20,772 bases of DNA from Thermotogaceae bacterium (GTDB lineage Bacteria; Thermotogota; Thermotogae; Thermotogales; Thermotogaceae). The position numbers were made by a program, and so were the translations under genes. This document shows positions 7,607-15,095 of the stretch, piece after piece; the first letter of the stretch is position 1, and the number at the start of each line of letters is the position of its first letter. The notes beneath the pieces were generated by a model. That model was not told where the DNA came from and did not search any database. It worked only from the letters and a program-made list of their open reading frames with translations. The DNA is taken from the NCBI GenBank assembly GCA_021161105.1, contig JAGHBG010000213.1, forward strand, positions 1 to 20,772, in the 5' to 3' direction.

Positions 7607-8758
7607 ATGATACTTATAAAAAACGGCACGATATATCCCATAACATCAAAACCTTTCAAAGGAGATATTCTTATCGACGAAGGAAAAATCGTGAAAATAG
7701 ACGAAAAAATAGACGAAAAAGGCGCAGATGTTATAGATGCATCTGGAAAGTCTGTTTTTCCTGGATTCATTGATGCACATTCTCATATAGGACTTTTTGA
7801 AGAAGGCGTCGGATATATTTACCAGGATGGAAATGAAATGACCGATCCAGTTACTGCTGATGTAAGTGCACTCGATGCATTCAATCCATTTGATCCTGCA
7901 ATTGAAAGAGCACTTAGCGGTGGGGTTACAACTGTGATGATTGTTCCAGGTAGCGCCAATCCAATAGGAGGTCAGGGTGCTGTTATAAAATTCAAATCTA
8001 AGATAGTTGATGAAATGGTTGTAAAAGCACCAGCTGGACTTAAAATGGCCCTTGGAGAAAACCCGAAGAGAGTTTACGGAGAAAAGGGAAAGAAACCTTC
8101 AACAAGACTGGGAGTAGCAGCTGTTATAAGGGAGTTTTTCGGAAAGGTTAAAGACTATATGAAAAAGAAACAAGTTTCACTATCAAAAGATGAAAATTTC
8201 ACTGATAGAGATCCAAAACTTGAAATCGGAGAAAAGGTATTAAGGGGAGAAATACCAGCAAGAATCCACGCTCATAGAGCAGATGACATAATGACAGCTA
8301 TCAGGTTAGCTGAAGAATTCGGTTTTAAACTCGTAATAGAACATGCAACAGAAGGGTATAAAATAGCAGACTACATAAAAGAGAAGAATATACCTCTTAT
8401 TCTTGGACCGTTATTTGGCTTTAGAACGAAATTAGAGCTTCAGGACATGACATATGAAGCCGTTAGAATAGTGAATGAAAAGGGAATACTTTCATCTCTT
8501 ATGTGTGATCATCCGGTTATACACCTTGAACATGCCAATATACACGCTGCAACCGCTATGAGATATGGAGCAAAAGAAGAAGACCTTTTAAAGATGCTGA
8601 CTATAAACCCGGCAAAGATTTTAGGACTTGAGGATAGAATAGGGACAATAGAAATCGGCAAAGATGCTGATATTGCTATCTGGAACATGCATCCATTCAA
8701 CTTCAGAGCGAGAGCAGAAACTGTGATGATTGAAGGAAAAATAGTTTACAAGGACTGA
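7607..8758 (+). CDS. Metal-dependent amidohydrolase (imidazolonepropionase-like, COG1228)
   Basis: The 383-residue protein has the amidohydrolase layout: an N-terminal beta-sandwich strand set (LIKNGTIYP), then FIDAHSH (55-60, metal ligands H58 and H60), ARIHAHRADD (218-227, H223), VIEHATEG (243-250, H246), the late metal-binding aspartate D301 in CDHPV, and a C-terminal sandwich ending in TVMIEGKIVYKD. These fit a cytoplasmic hydrolase in a TIM barrel acting on a cyclic amide or a dipeptide-like substrate; the exact substrate is not visible. There is no signal peptide. ATG 7607 follows AAAGGAGGG (7592-7600); the frame extends upstream to 7565 but without support. A short in-frame duplication encodes KIDEKIDEK near residues 30-38. 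Confidence 0.9.
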   Translation: MILIKNGTIYPITSKPFKGDILIDEGKIVKIDEKIDEKGADVIDASGKSVFPGFIDAHSHIGLFEEGVGYIYQDGNEMTDPVTADVSALDAFNPFDPAIERALSGGVTTVMIVPGSANPIGGQGAVIKFKSKIVDEMVVKAPAGLKMALGENPKRVYGEKGKKPSTRLGVAAVIREFFGKVKDYMKKKQVSLSKDENFTDRDPKLEIGEKVLRGEIPARIHAHRADDIMTAIRLAEEFGFKLVIEHATEGYKIADYIKEKNIPLILGPLFGFRTKLELQDMTYEAVRIVNEKGILSSLMCDHPVIHLEHANIHAATAMRYGAKEEDLLKMLTINPAKILGLEDRIGTIEIGKDADIAIWNMHPFNFRARAETVMIEGKIVYKD

Positions 8759-8779
8759 AAATAGTCAAACCGGACATTT

Positions 8780-8807
8780 TTAACTTACATAGTTGAAAAA
8801 ATACGAT
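8780..8807 (+). promoter_or_regulatory. Possible promoter of the rplJ leader transcript
   Basis: TTAACT (8780-8785) and TACGAT (8802-8807), 16 nt apart, match the consensus at 4 of 6 positions each. They would start transcription about where the folded L10 leader begins (near 8814). The fit of position is the main argument; the boxes are weak. Confidence 0.35.
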
Positions 8808-8810
8808 TAA

Positions 8811-8947
8811 GGTGATACCATACTCTGTGCGAGAGAGCCAAAGACGGCAGGAAGCAAATAAAGGGCGCTGAAGCCGCCTGCCCGAGGCTCCCCAGCCGGT
8901 TCAGGCTGTGGTATGGGGGCCTCAAATGTGAGGCCTATTTTCTTTTT
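8811..8947 (+). promoter_or_regulatory. Ribosomal protein L10 leader with attenuation switch
   Basis: The 5' leader of rplJL carries a structured, C+G-rich stretch in an otherwise A+T-rich region. A closing stem pairs 8815-8822 with 8907-8914. Inside it GGCAGG (8846-8851) pairs with CCTGCC (8877-8882), and CAGCC (8893-8897) can pair with GGCTG (8904-8908). GAGGCTCCC (8884-8892) can instead pair with GGGGGCCTC (8915-8923), an antiterminator that uses up half of the terminator hairpin at 8918-8935. The closing stem and the antiterminator cross each other, so only one should form. This matches the L10 leader class, in which L10(L12)4 binding favours termination and lowers its own synthesis. Confidence 0.85.
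8918..8947 (+). terminator. Attenuator terminator in the rplJL leader
   Basis: A perfect 7-bp stem, GGCCTCA (8918-8924) with TGAGGCC (8929-8935), has an AATG loop and is followed by a U-rich run (8936-8947). It lies upstream of the rplJ ribosome site, so it ends transcripts before the genes unless the antiterminator forms. Confidence 0.85.
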
Positions 8948-8968
8948 ACAGGAAGGGAGGGAGAAGAC

Positions 8969-9514
8969 TTGGTAACGAGAGAAAGGAAAGCTAAAATTCT
9001 TGAACATTTGCAACAAACACTTCCCAATGCAAGCCTCATACTTCTTACAGATTACAAGGGCCTTACAGTTGCACAGATGAGAGCGTTGAGAAATAACCTG
9101 AGAGAAAAAGTTGGAGATGGAGCAAAGTTCATGGTTGTGAAGAACACTCTTCTTAGAATAACTCTTGAAAAACTGGGGTATGATCCATCAGAGCTTGGCG
9201 ATGCTCTTGAAGGACCCACAGCAATTCTTTATGTTGTAGAAGGGGATCCAATCGAAGCTCTCAAAACGCTTTACGACTATATCAAGGAGAACAAGATCGA
9301 AACATTCAGGTTCAAAGGCGGATTCTTGGAAGGTAAAGTGTTCAACGAAGAAGAAGTCGAAACCCTTGCAAAGCTTCCATCCAAACAGCAGCTTTATGCC
9401 ATGCTTGTATCTGCTACACAAGGACCAATCAGAGGATTTGTTTACGCACTTTCTGGTATCATGAGGAACCTGGTTTATGCGCTTAACGCTATCAAGGACA
9501 AAAAATCAGAGTGA
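8969..9514 (+). CDS. rplJ: 50S ribosomal protein L10
   Basis: L10 anchors the L7/L12 stalk to 23S rRNA on the large subunit and, with L12, is the usual repressor of its own operon. The 181 residues begin with TRERKAKILEHL, contain TDYKGLTVAQMRALRNNLRE and MVVKNTLLRI, and end in a long helix of the type that binds L12 dimers (about 140-181). Length is normal. The start is TTG 8969 after AGGGAGG (8954-8960). The neighbours usual in many bacteria (nusG-rplK-rplA) are absent upstream, where the amidohydrolase lies instead. The stop overlaps the strong ribosome site of rplL. Confidence 0.97.
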   Translation: MVTRERKAKILEHLQQTLPNASLILLTDYKGLTVAQMRALRNNLREKVGDGAKFMVVKNTLLRITLEKLGYDPSELGDALEGPTAILYVVEGDPIEALKTLYDYIKENKIETFRFKGGFLEGKVFNEEEVETLAKLPSKQQLYAMLVSATQGPIRGFVYALSGIMRNLVYALNAIKDKKSE

Positions 9515-9529
9515 GGAGGTGCTTCTGGT

Positions 9530-9916
9530 ATGACTATCGATGAAATCATTGAAGCTATTAAGGAAATGAAGGTTGCTGACCTTGCGGAACTCGTAAAGAG
9601 ACTTGAGGATGAATTTGGAGTTACTGCAGCAGCTCCAGTAGTTGCAGCCGTTCCAGCAGCTGGTGGAGCCGCTGGTGGAGGAGCCGCTGAAGAAAAGACA
9701 GAATTTGATGTGGTTCTTCAGAGCTTTGGTCAGCAGAAGATCAAGGTTATTAAGGTTGTCAGGGAAATCACAGGACTTGGTCTTAAAGAAGCCAAGGAAC
9801 TTGTTGAAAAAGCTGGAACTCCAGATGCAGTTGTTAAGAGTGGAGTTAGCAAGGAAGAAGCAGAACAAATCAAGGCAAAACTTGAAGAGGTTGGAGCCGA
9901 AGTCGAAATCAAGTAA
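9530..9916 (+). CDS. rplL: 50S ribosomal protein L7/L12
   Basis: L12 forms the flexible stalk that recruits and stimulates translation GTPases. The 128 residues show the N-terminal dimerisation helices (1-30), an Ala/Gly/Val/Pro-rich hinge (about 35-55) and the globular C-terminal domain with KIKVIKVVREITGLGLKEAK and the LEEVGAEVEIK end. Length and all regions are normal. GAGGAGGT, right at the rplJ stop (9513-9520), gives strong initiation, which fits the need for several L12 copies per L10. Confidence 0.98.
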   Translation: MTIDEIIEAIKEMKVADLAELVKRLEDEFGVTAAAPVVAAVPAAGGAAGGGAAEEKTEFDVVLQSFGQQKIKVIKVVREITGLGLKEAKELVEKAGTPDAVVKSGVSKEEAEQIKAKLEEVGAEVEIK

Positions 9917-9938
9917 TTTCCTCATTAAGAAAACAAAA

Positions 9939-9968
9939 CCGCCGCATAAGCGGCGGCTTTTCATTTTT
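9939..9968. terminator. Bidirectional terminator between rplL and miaB
   Basis: A perfect 7-bp C+G stem, CCGCCGC (9939-9945) with GCGGCGG (9950-9956), closes an ATAA loop. A T-run follows on the + strand (9958-9968, reaching into the end of miaB) and an equivalent T-run exists on the - strand (complement of the A-rich 9930-9938). It can therefore end both convergent transcripts. Confidence 0.9.
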
Positions 9969-11262
9969 CTATCCACACAAGTCTTCCATAGAGAGGTCCT
10001 GCGGTTATTTTATTAATTTTTATATCGGCATATCTTCCGATCATACTCTCATCACCTTCAAAAGCTACTATTTTGTTTCTTATATCTCTTCCATACATAA
10101 GACCATTTTTCGCCTTTGCTTCAACAATTATCCTAACAACCTTTCCTCTGTATCTTTCATTAAGCCTGTGATTAATTTCTTTCTGGATTTCAAGTAGATA
10201 TTGAAATCTACGGTTTTTTTCACTCTTTGGAATGTCATCTTTAAATTTTTTGTAGGCTACTGTCCCTTCCCGCGGTGAGTACATGGCTATATTTACCCTC
10301 TCAAATCCTACTTTTTTAATAAGTTTCACACTCTCCATAAAATCCTCTTCACTCTCACCTGGAAATCCTACAATTACGTCGGTTGTTATAGATATCTCAG
10401 GATTGGCTTTTCTTATTTTATCCACAAGCTCTAAATACTCTTCTTTTGTGTATCTTCTATTCATCAACTTTAAAATTCTGTTTGAACCTGCCTGGACAGG
10501 AAGGTGGAATGTCTTCGCAATTTTAGGTCCATTCGCAACAACCTCTATGAGTTCATCTGTAACGTCGGAAGGATAGGATGTTAAAAACCAGATTCTCTCA
10601 AGTCCTTCTATCTTTGCTGTCTCTTTAAGCAGCTTCGCAAGGGATGTTCCATCGCTTAAGTCTTTACCATAAGCATCTACATTCTGGCCAAGGTATGTTA
10701 TTTCCCTAACACCCTTTTCGGCTAAGGATTTGACTTCCTTCAATACATCGTCCATAGGTCGACTTTTCTCCCTACCTCTTGTATACGGTACAATGCAGTA
10801 AGTGCAAAACCTGTCACAGCCATAGATTATAGTTACCCACATGTGGTAGGAATTAACCTTTCTTGGTGTGTTCCATACAAGCTCGTCAAGATGATCTTCA
10901 AAATACAAAAATTTCTCACCAGAAGTTGCCTTATCAATTAATTCTTTTATCCTTACATATGACCTTGTCCCGAAGACGAAATCTGCCCCTTTTTCCAGTA
11001 TTTTTTCTCTATCTTTTTCAGCCAAACAACCACCAACGCCAATTAATAAGCCTTTACTCCTCTTCAATTTAAGAAGCTCACCAAGCTTTCCATAGAACTT
11101 CTCCTCAGCTTTTTTCCTAACAGCGCAAGTATTTACAATAGCAACATCAGCCTCCTCTGGCGAGGAAACAATCTCATTTCCTTCTTTTTCCAGAATTCCC
11201 ATCATGTAAAGGGTGTCGTTTTCATTCATTTGGCATCCGAATGTTCTGAAATATATTTTCAC
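9961..11262 (-). CDS. miaB: tRNA-2-methylthio-N6-dimethylallyladenosine synthase MiaB
   Basis: MiaB is a radical-SAM methylthiotransferase that converts i6A37 to ms2i6A37 in tRNAs reading UNN codons. In 433 residues the order is an N-terminal UPF0004 domain with C10 (FGCQMNENDT, the MiaB signature), C46 (NTCAVR) and C79 (GVGGC) for one Fe-S cluster; a radical-SAM domain with C149, C153 and C156 (YGCDRFCTYC) for the SAM-binding cluster; and a C-terminal TRAM domain (about 368-433). CQMN separates it from RimO and MtaB. The start is GTG, with GAGGTGA (complement of 11267-11273) upstream. It is monocistronic as far as visible. Confidence 0.97.
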   Translation of the reverse strand: MKIYFRTFGCQMNENDTLYMMGILEKEGNEIVSSPEEADVAIVNTCAVRKKAEEKFYGKLGELLKLKRSKGLLIGVGGCLAEKDREKILEKGADFVFGTRSYVRIKELIDKATSGEKFLYFEDHLDELVWNTPRKVNSYHMWVTIIYGCDRFCTYCIVPYTRGREKSRPMDDVLKEVKSLAEKGVREITYLGQNVDAYGKDLSDGTSLAKLLKETAKIEGLERIWFLTSYPSDVTDELIEVVANGPKIAKTFHLPVQAGSNRILKLMNRRYTKEEYLELVDKIRKANPEISITTDVIVGFPGESEEDFMESVKLIKKVGFERVNIAMYSPREGTVAYKKFKDDIPKSEKNRRFQYLLEIQKEINHRLNERYRGKVVRIIVEAKAKNGLMYGRDIRNKIVAFEGDESMIGRYADIKINKITAGPLYGRLVWIEK

Positions 11263-11296
11263 CCTATCACCTCAATAGCTATTTGTAAGCTGTGAT

Positions 11297-11325
11297 ATTT
11301 TATCAGTCAGGCAGACCATAGTCCA
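11297..11325 (-). promoter_or_regulatory. Promoter for miaB
   Basis: On the - strand TGGACT (complement of 11320-11325) and TAAAAT (complement of 11297-11302) are 17 nt apart and match the consensus at 4 and 5 of 6 positions. This gives a leader of roughly 30 nt before the GTG. Confidence 0.5.
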
Positions 11326-11495
11326 TACCAAAGCGTATCCAGACAAAAAAGTGAACATCCTGCTTTATGGCAAAAGTAGCATAAAATCAATCGTGTTTTA
11401 AAGAAGAAATGATAAAAGAAGAAATATCGGCCTCTATGAATGAAAAGTACTAAAAACAAACTACTGGTGTTAAAATTTTTCCTACACATCGTATC

Positions 11496-11503
11496 AGGAG
11501 GTG
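11496..11503 (+). promoter_or_regulatory. Ribosome binding site deciding the MFS start
   Basis: AGGAGGTG stands 5 nt before GTG 11509. The frame is open to 11440, but the extra residues lack their own ribosome site, so GTG 11509 is preferred. Confidence 0.6.
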
Positions 11504-11508
11504 CCTAT

Positions 11509-12615
11509 GTGAAGTTTAATCTAATGGCTTTGGAGTTCTTTGTTTATGGTTCAATGGCAACCTATTCTCTTTTAAGCCAATTTTTTGCAAGTGAAGGCCT
11601 TGCAGAATCACAGATAGGGCTTTTGATGGCTGTTCTACCAATTTCCTCACTATATGCACATCACGTGAACTTTGATATTGCATCCAACATTGGAAGAGTG
11701 AATTGGTTGAAAAAAGTTGTTTTGTTTGCGGGAATTCTTATCTGGGGATTGTTTCTTTTTGAAAGCTTCGTTGCTAAACTTTTATTTATAATATCCTTTG
11801 CATTCTTTTTTTCTGCAATTGCACCCCTTGCTGAATCAGCTATTGTCGACATTGCTCATCACTCAAGTTTAAACTACGGCAGGATCAGACTCTTTGGAAC
11901 TTTTGGTTTCTCGTTTGTTGCTCTTTTGATGAGCGGTTTGATCAGAATTGGATTCGTAAACATTTTTCTAACTTTTTCATTTCTGATGTTTTTAACGCTC
12001 CTAATCGCAAAAGGAGTGGAAGAAATACAGCTCAATGAAGAAGAAAAGGTTAGAAGCAAAAGACCATTGCCAGTGATTTTATGGCTACTATTGCCAGTTG
12101 TTATCTTTGGAATAGCGGCTAACGCTTTTAATATGGTTTTTCTACCGGTTCTCGTGGAAACAAAAGGATACGATATTTCCCTTGCAAGCATAGCTTTCTC
12201 TGTGATGGCTATCACAGAAACTCCTTTCCTGTTGTGGGCAGATATCATCGTGAAAAAGCTTGGAGTTGTGTTTATGCTTTCTTCAGGTATTTTTGTTGTA
12301 GGTCTTAGAAACCTTCTTGTGACTGTGACGAATTCTCCTGCGATGCTCCTGTTAGCTCAGGTCTTCCACGGGTGGACGTATATAGTGATATATTATTCTA
12401 TGATGTTTCTTATACAAAGTTTTGGTGCTGCAAGGATAAAAGCACAAAAATATTTCTGGATTGCTATGGGAATAGGACCATTCTTAGGATCCTCTTTAGG
12501 AGGTCTTCTTGCTGAAAAACTGGGATTAATAAACACTTACAGTATTTTTGGTTTGACTCCAATGGTTGTTTCTTTACTTATCTTACTCGTTTTCAGAAAA
12601 TCTTTGAAGACTTAA
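11509..12615 (+). CDS. Major facilitator superfamily transporter (MFS_1-like/PPP family type)
   Basis: The 368-residue integral membrane protein has about 11-12 hydrophobic segments and one hydrophilic central loop (about 180-200, with QLNEEEKVRSKRP), the typical 6+6 helix layout. The motif NYGRIRLFGTFGFSF near residues 123-137 is characteristic of the MFS_1-like group, which includes 3-phenylpropionate-type and nucleoside or sugar permeases. Length is a little short for the superfamily (usually 380-420). The substrate cannot be read from the sequence. It stands alone between miaB (divergent) and a gene-free stretch; I found no convincing promoter in front of it. Confidence 0.85.
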   Translation: MKFNLMALEFFVYGSMATYSLLSQFFASEGLAESQIGLLMAVLPISSLYAHHVNFDIASNIGRVNWLKKVVLFAGILIWGLFLFESFVAKLLFIISFAFFFSAIAPLAESAIVDIAHHSSLNYGRIRLFGTFGFSFVALLMSGLIRIGFVNIFLTFSFLMFLTLLIAKGVEEIQLNEEEKVRSKRPLPVILWLLLPVVIFGIAANAFNMVFLPVLVETKGYDISLASIAFSVMAITETPFLLWADIIVKKLGVVFMLSSGIFVVGLRNLLVTVTNSPAMLLLAQVFHGWTYIVIYYSMMFLIQSFGAARIKAQKYFWIAMGIGPFLGSSLGGLLAEKLGLINTYSIFGLTPMVVSLLILLVFRKSLKT

Positions 12616-12628
12616 GCTTTTTAATTAC

Positions 12629-13190
12629 AGCTCTGGCCTTTTGAATTTTTCTTTTTCGCACGCCAGAAGTCTCTCTATACGCAGATATTTACCGCTCATG
12701 AAAAGACAAGATAAAGGCTTATACCTTCTCAACAATACACCAGATGAACTGAATTTTCTTTTAGCATCTCTCAAAAGTTTTCGGAAAAAGATTTACTACA
12801 ATTCTTGTTTATCATCCCATTATAAGCCTCTTTGAGTTTCCCAATTAGTGTTTTGCCTTCCACACCTACGCCAAAGGAATGTGTTTCAATACACATGAAA
12901 GTCAATACACAATCTCTTTCCTTTTTTGCAATACTGCGTGATATAGTCAATATACGAGCAGTTTTAAAGATTTCTTGCAACTATCCTGGCTTTTTTCGCA
13001 GAGATTTTCCTCAATTCATGATAAATTCTTATAGGAAGTCTTGCTTTATGATGCCATCTTTCAATACCTGGTTAATATCTTCACACCTATCAGTGGAGTT
13101 TGCCTGGCATAACCGACATTTATTATTGCATTTGTTACATGAAAAAAGTTTTTGTAGATGTAAAATAATCAGGAATAGTACCCCCAAGTT
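12629..13190 (-). pseudogene. Likely decayed minus-strand gene, frames broken
   Basis: The 588 nt between the MFS and aldo/keto reductase genes hold no intact gene. Read on the - strand from about 13190 to 12629, three consecutive protein-like segments lie in shifted frames. The first has a Cys cluster (CNKCNNKCRLC) and ends at a stop near 13033. Next, ELRKISAKKARIVARNL overlaps a frame change into a segment with ILTISRS, ETHSFGVGVEGKTL and KLKEA (about 12980-12771). The last is a Lys/Arg-rich tail ending in KFKRPEL and TAA at about 12629. ILTISRS plus ...VEGKTL...KLKEA loosely resembles the eIF2B-alpha/MtnA-like fold; that link is weak. The 5' end would fall under the next gene's ribosome site. 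Chance open frames remain possible. Confidence 0.35.
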
Positions 13191-13198
13191 AGGAGGTG
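13191..13198 (+). promoter_or_regulatory. Ribosome binding site deciding the aldo/keto reductase start
   Basis: AGGAGGTG lies 5 nt before GTG 13204, where the family sequence begins (DYRKVGKWGLMLSELSLG). The frame is open upstream to 12832, but those residues are unlike any reductase. Confidence 0.7.
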
Positions 13199-13203
13199 GT
13201 TTT

Positions 13204-14166
13204 GTGGACTACAGAAAGGTTGGGAAATGGGGTTTAATGCTTAGCGAGCTTTCCCTTGGTAGCTGGCTTACCTTTGGAAATCAGTTGAATCTGGTAGATG
13301 TTAAAGAAATTGTTCACATCGCTTTTGACAACGGAATAACATTTTTTGATACAGCTGAAGCTTATAATGGAGGTGTCGCTGAATACTTATTTGGACAGGT
13401 TTTGAAAGACTTCAACAGAATGGACTATGTGGTATCTACAAAGATATTCTGGTGGGGGCCAAGAGAGAGAAACCAACATGGACTATCCAAAAAACATCTC
13501 ATCGAAGGTCTTTATAACTCTCTCAAGAGGCTTCAGCTTGATTATGTCGATATTGTATATTGCCACAGACCTGATCCAGAGACTCCTCTTGAAGAAGTCG
13601 TCTCTGCCATGGACTACATATTAAGACAGGGAATGGCATTGTACTGGGGAACTTCCGAATGGCCAGTTGATAAAATAAGAAAAGCCGCAGAACTTTCAAG
13701 GCAAATAGGAATACTTCCACCAATTGTCGAGCAACCTCAATATAACATGTTTGTAAGAGAAAGAGTGGAGAACGAATACCTGCCAGCTTACGAAGATCCT
13801 GGAATCGGACTAACTACATTCAGTCCTTTAGCTTCTGGCCTTCTCTCCGGCAAGTACCTTAACGGCATACCAGAAGGGTCAAGATTAGACAGATTCCCGC
13901 AAGTCAAAAAATTTGTAGAAGAAGGAGGACTTCTTTCTAAGAAAACTTTCGAAAAAATAAGAAAACTCCGAAAAGTTGCAGAAAAAGTGGAGGCAACTCT
14001 TCCGCAGCTTGCAATAGCATGGGTATTGAAAAATGAATTTGTAACATCGGTGATACTCGGTGTTTCAAGAAAAGAACAACTTGTAGAGAACTTAAAGGCA
14101 GTTGAAGTAAAAGATAGACTAACAGGTGATATAATGAAAGAGATAGAAAGTATTCTCAAAGAGTGA
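13204..14166 (+). CDS. Aldo/keto reductase, Kv-beta/YghZ-like group
   Basis: The 320-residue TIM-barrel NAD(P)H-dependent oxidoreductase shows the catalytic tetrad D49 (FFDTAEAY), Y54, K80 (VVSTKIFWWG) and H121 (IVYCHRPD). The group markers LYWGTSEW, YNMFVRERVENEYLP and TTFSPLASGLLSGKYLNGIPEGSR place it with the potassium-channel beta-subunit-like branch (AKR6/AKR14). Such enzymes reduce aldehydes and ketones with NADPH; the natural substrate is unknown. It probably forms a transcript with the NAD synthetase gene that follows after 9 nt, which is suggestive because one makes and the other uses a nicotinamide cofactor. I found no strong promoter. Confidence 0.95.
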   Translation: MDYRKVGKWGLMLSELSLGSWLTFGNQLNLVDVKEIVHIAFDNGITFFDTAEAYNGGVAEYLFGQVLKDFNRMDYVVSTKIFWWGPRERNQHGLSKKHLIEGLYNSLKRLQLDYVDIVYCHRPDPETPLEEVVSAMDYILRQGMALYWGTSEWPVDKIRKAAELSRQIGILPPIVEQPQYNMFVRERVENEYLPAYEDPGIGLTTFSPLASGLLSGKYLNGIPEGSRLDRFPQVKKFVEEGGLLSKKTFEKIRKLRKVAEKVEATLPQLAIAWVLKNEFVTSVILGVSRKEQLVENLKAVEVKDRLTGDIMKEIESILKE

Positions 14167-14175
14167 TGGTGTATT

Positions 14176-15045
14176 ATGAGAAGATTTGATCCTGCTGAAG
14201 AAGCGAAAAGAATTAAGGAATTCTTAAAGAAATTTATAGAAGATCATGGCTTTAAAGGAGCCTCTATAGGAGTTAGCGGCGGAATTGATTCCGCCGTCGT
14301 TCTTTTCCTTTTAAAAGATGTTATAGACAAAACAAAAATAAAAGCTTTGATCCTTCCTGAAAGAGATTCTTCTCCACAGTCCGTAAAAGATGCAAAGCTT
14401 GTCTGCAAAGAAGCTGGCATAGATTGCGAAATTCGTTCAATAACACCAGTATTGAGAAAATTGGGCGTTTATAACCTGCAACCACCTGCTCTTTTTGCAC
14501 CGTACAAAGCAAAAGCAAAATACGCATTAAAAAAATGGAAAGAGCTTGCAGGTAATGAAACATACATAAAAGACATCACACTTAACGGAGACGAGGAGTT
14601 CTTAAAAGGCGTTGCATACTACAGGGCAAAACACAGAGTTAGAATGTGTGTTCTTTACATGGAAGCCGAAATGAGAGGATACACTGTTGTTGGTACTACA
14701 AACAAAACTGAGTGGCTTACAGGTTTTTATGTAAAATGGGGGGACGATGCAACAGATGTAGAGCCACTTCTTCACCTTTACAAAATGGAGGTTTTCAAAC
14801 TGGCGGAATACTTAGGAGTTCCTAAAAGAATTGTCGAAAAACCTCCCACTCCCGACCTCGTTCCTGGAGTTACCGATGAGTTTGCTTTAGGAATGAAGTA
14901 TGAAGAAATTGATGGAATACTTATGGCTATGGAAAGCGGAGAAGATCTTAAAAAGTTTGATAAAGAAAAAATTGAACATGTAAAAAAACTCGTTGAACTT
15001 GCAAAAAAGAGAAATCTGAGAATGGTTTCTCTTGAAAGACAATAA
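14176..15045 (+). CDS. nadE: NAD synthetase, NH3-dependent type, divergent
   Basis: The 289-residue protein is of the PP-loop ATPase class: IGVSGGIDSA (31-40) binds ATP pyrophosphate, and RAKHRVRMCVLYMEAE, VVGTTNKTEWLTGFYVKWGDDATDVEPL, LYKMEVFKLAEYLGVP and KPPTPDL match NadE, which amidates nicotinic acid adenine dinucleotide to NAD. There is no glutaminase domain, so free ammonia or a partner would supply nitrogen. Some usual positions differ from what I recall of the family: GT(G/S)NKSE is GTTNKTE, the GDG/GDI turn is GDD, and GQTDE is GVTDE. An unusually long charged insert lies at about 105-145. A diverged synthetase or a related amidating enzyme are both possible. Confidence 0.85.
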   Translation: MRRFDPAEEAKRIKEFLKKFIEDHGFKGASIGVSGGIDSAVVLFLLKDVIDKTKIKALILPERDSSPQSVKDAKLVCKEAGIDCEIRSITPVLRKLGVYNLQPPALFAPYKAKAKYALKKWKELAGNETYIKDITLNGDEEFLKGVAYYRAKHRVRMCVLYMEAEMRGYTVVGTTNKTEWLTGFYVKWGDDATDVEPLLHLYKMEVFKLAEYLGVPKRIVEKPPTPDLVPGVTDEFALGMKYEEIDGILMAMESGEDLKKFDKEKIEHVKKLVELAKKRNLRMVSLERQ

Positions 15046-15095
15046 CTTTAGCTAATTGCTAATTCCATTGGAACAAAAACTTTTGAGCATGAAAA

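Noticed and set aside
7690..7722. Short tandem repeat (ATAGACGAAAAA twice)
   Set aside because: It is in frame within the amidohydrolase gene, adds only KIDEKIDEK in a surface loop, and is not a repeat array.
9506..9976. Long minus-strand open frame across rplL
   Set aside because: It is the shadow of a highly expressed ribosomal gene with biased codons and has no start signal.
11440..11508. 23-codon upstream extension of the MFS transporter
   Set aside because: AGGAGGTG sits inside it and points to GTG 11509; no ribosome site precedes 11440.
12832..13203. 124-codon upstream extension of the aldo/keto reductase frame
   Set aside because: The family sequence begins at GTG 13204 after a strong ribosome site; the upstream translation resembles no reductase and lies over the decayed gene on the other strand.
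15046..15095. Possible terminator between nadE and the SdpI-family gene (TTAGC...GCTAA)
   Set aside because: A 5-bp A+T-rich stem without a T-run on either strand is too weak to call.
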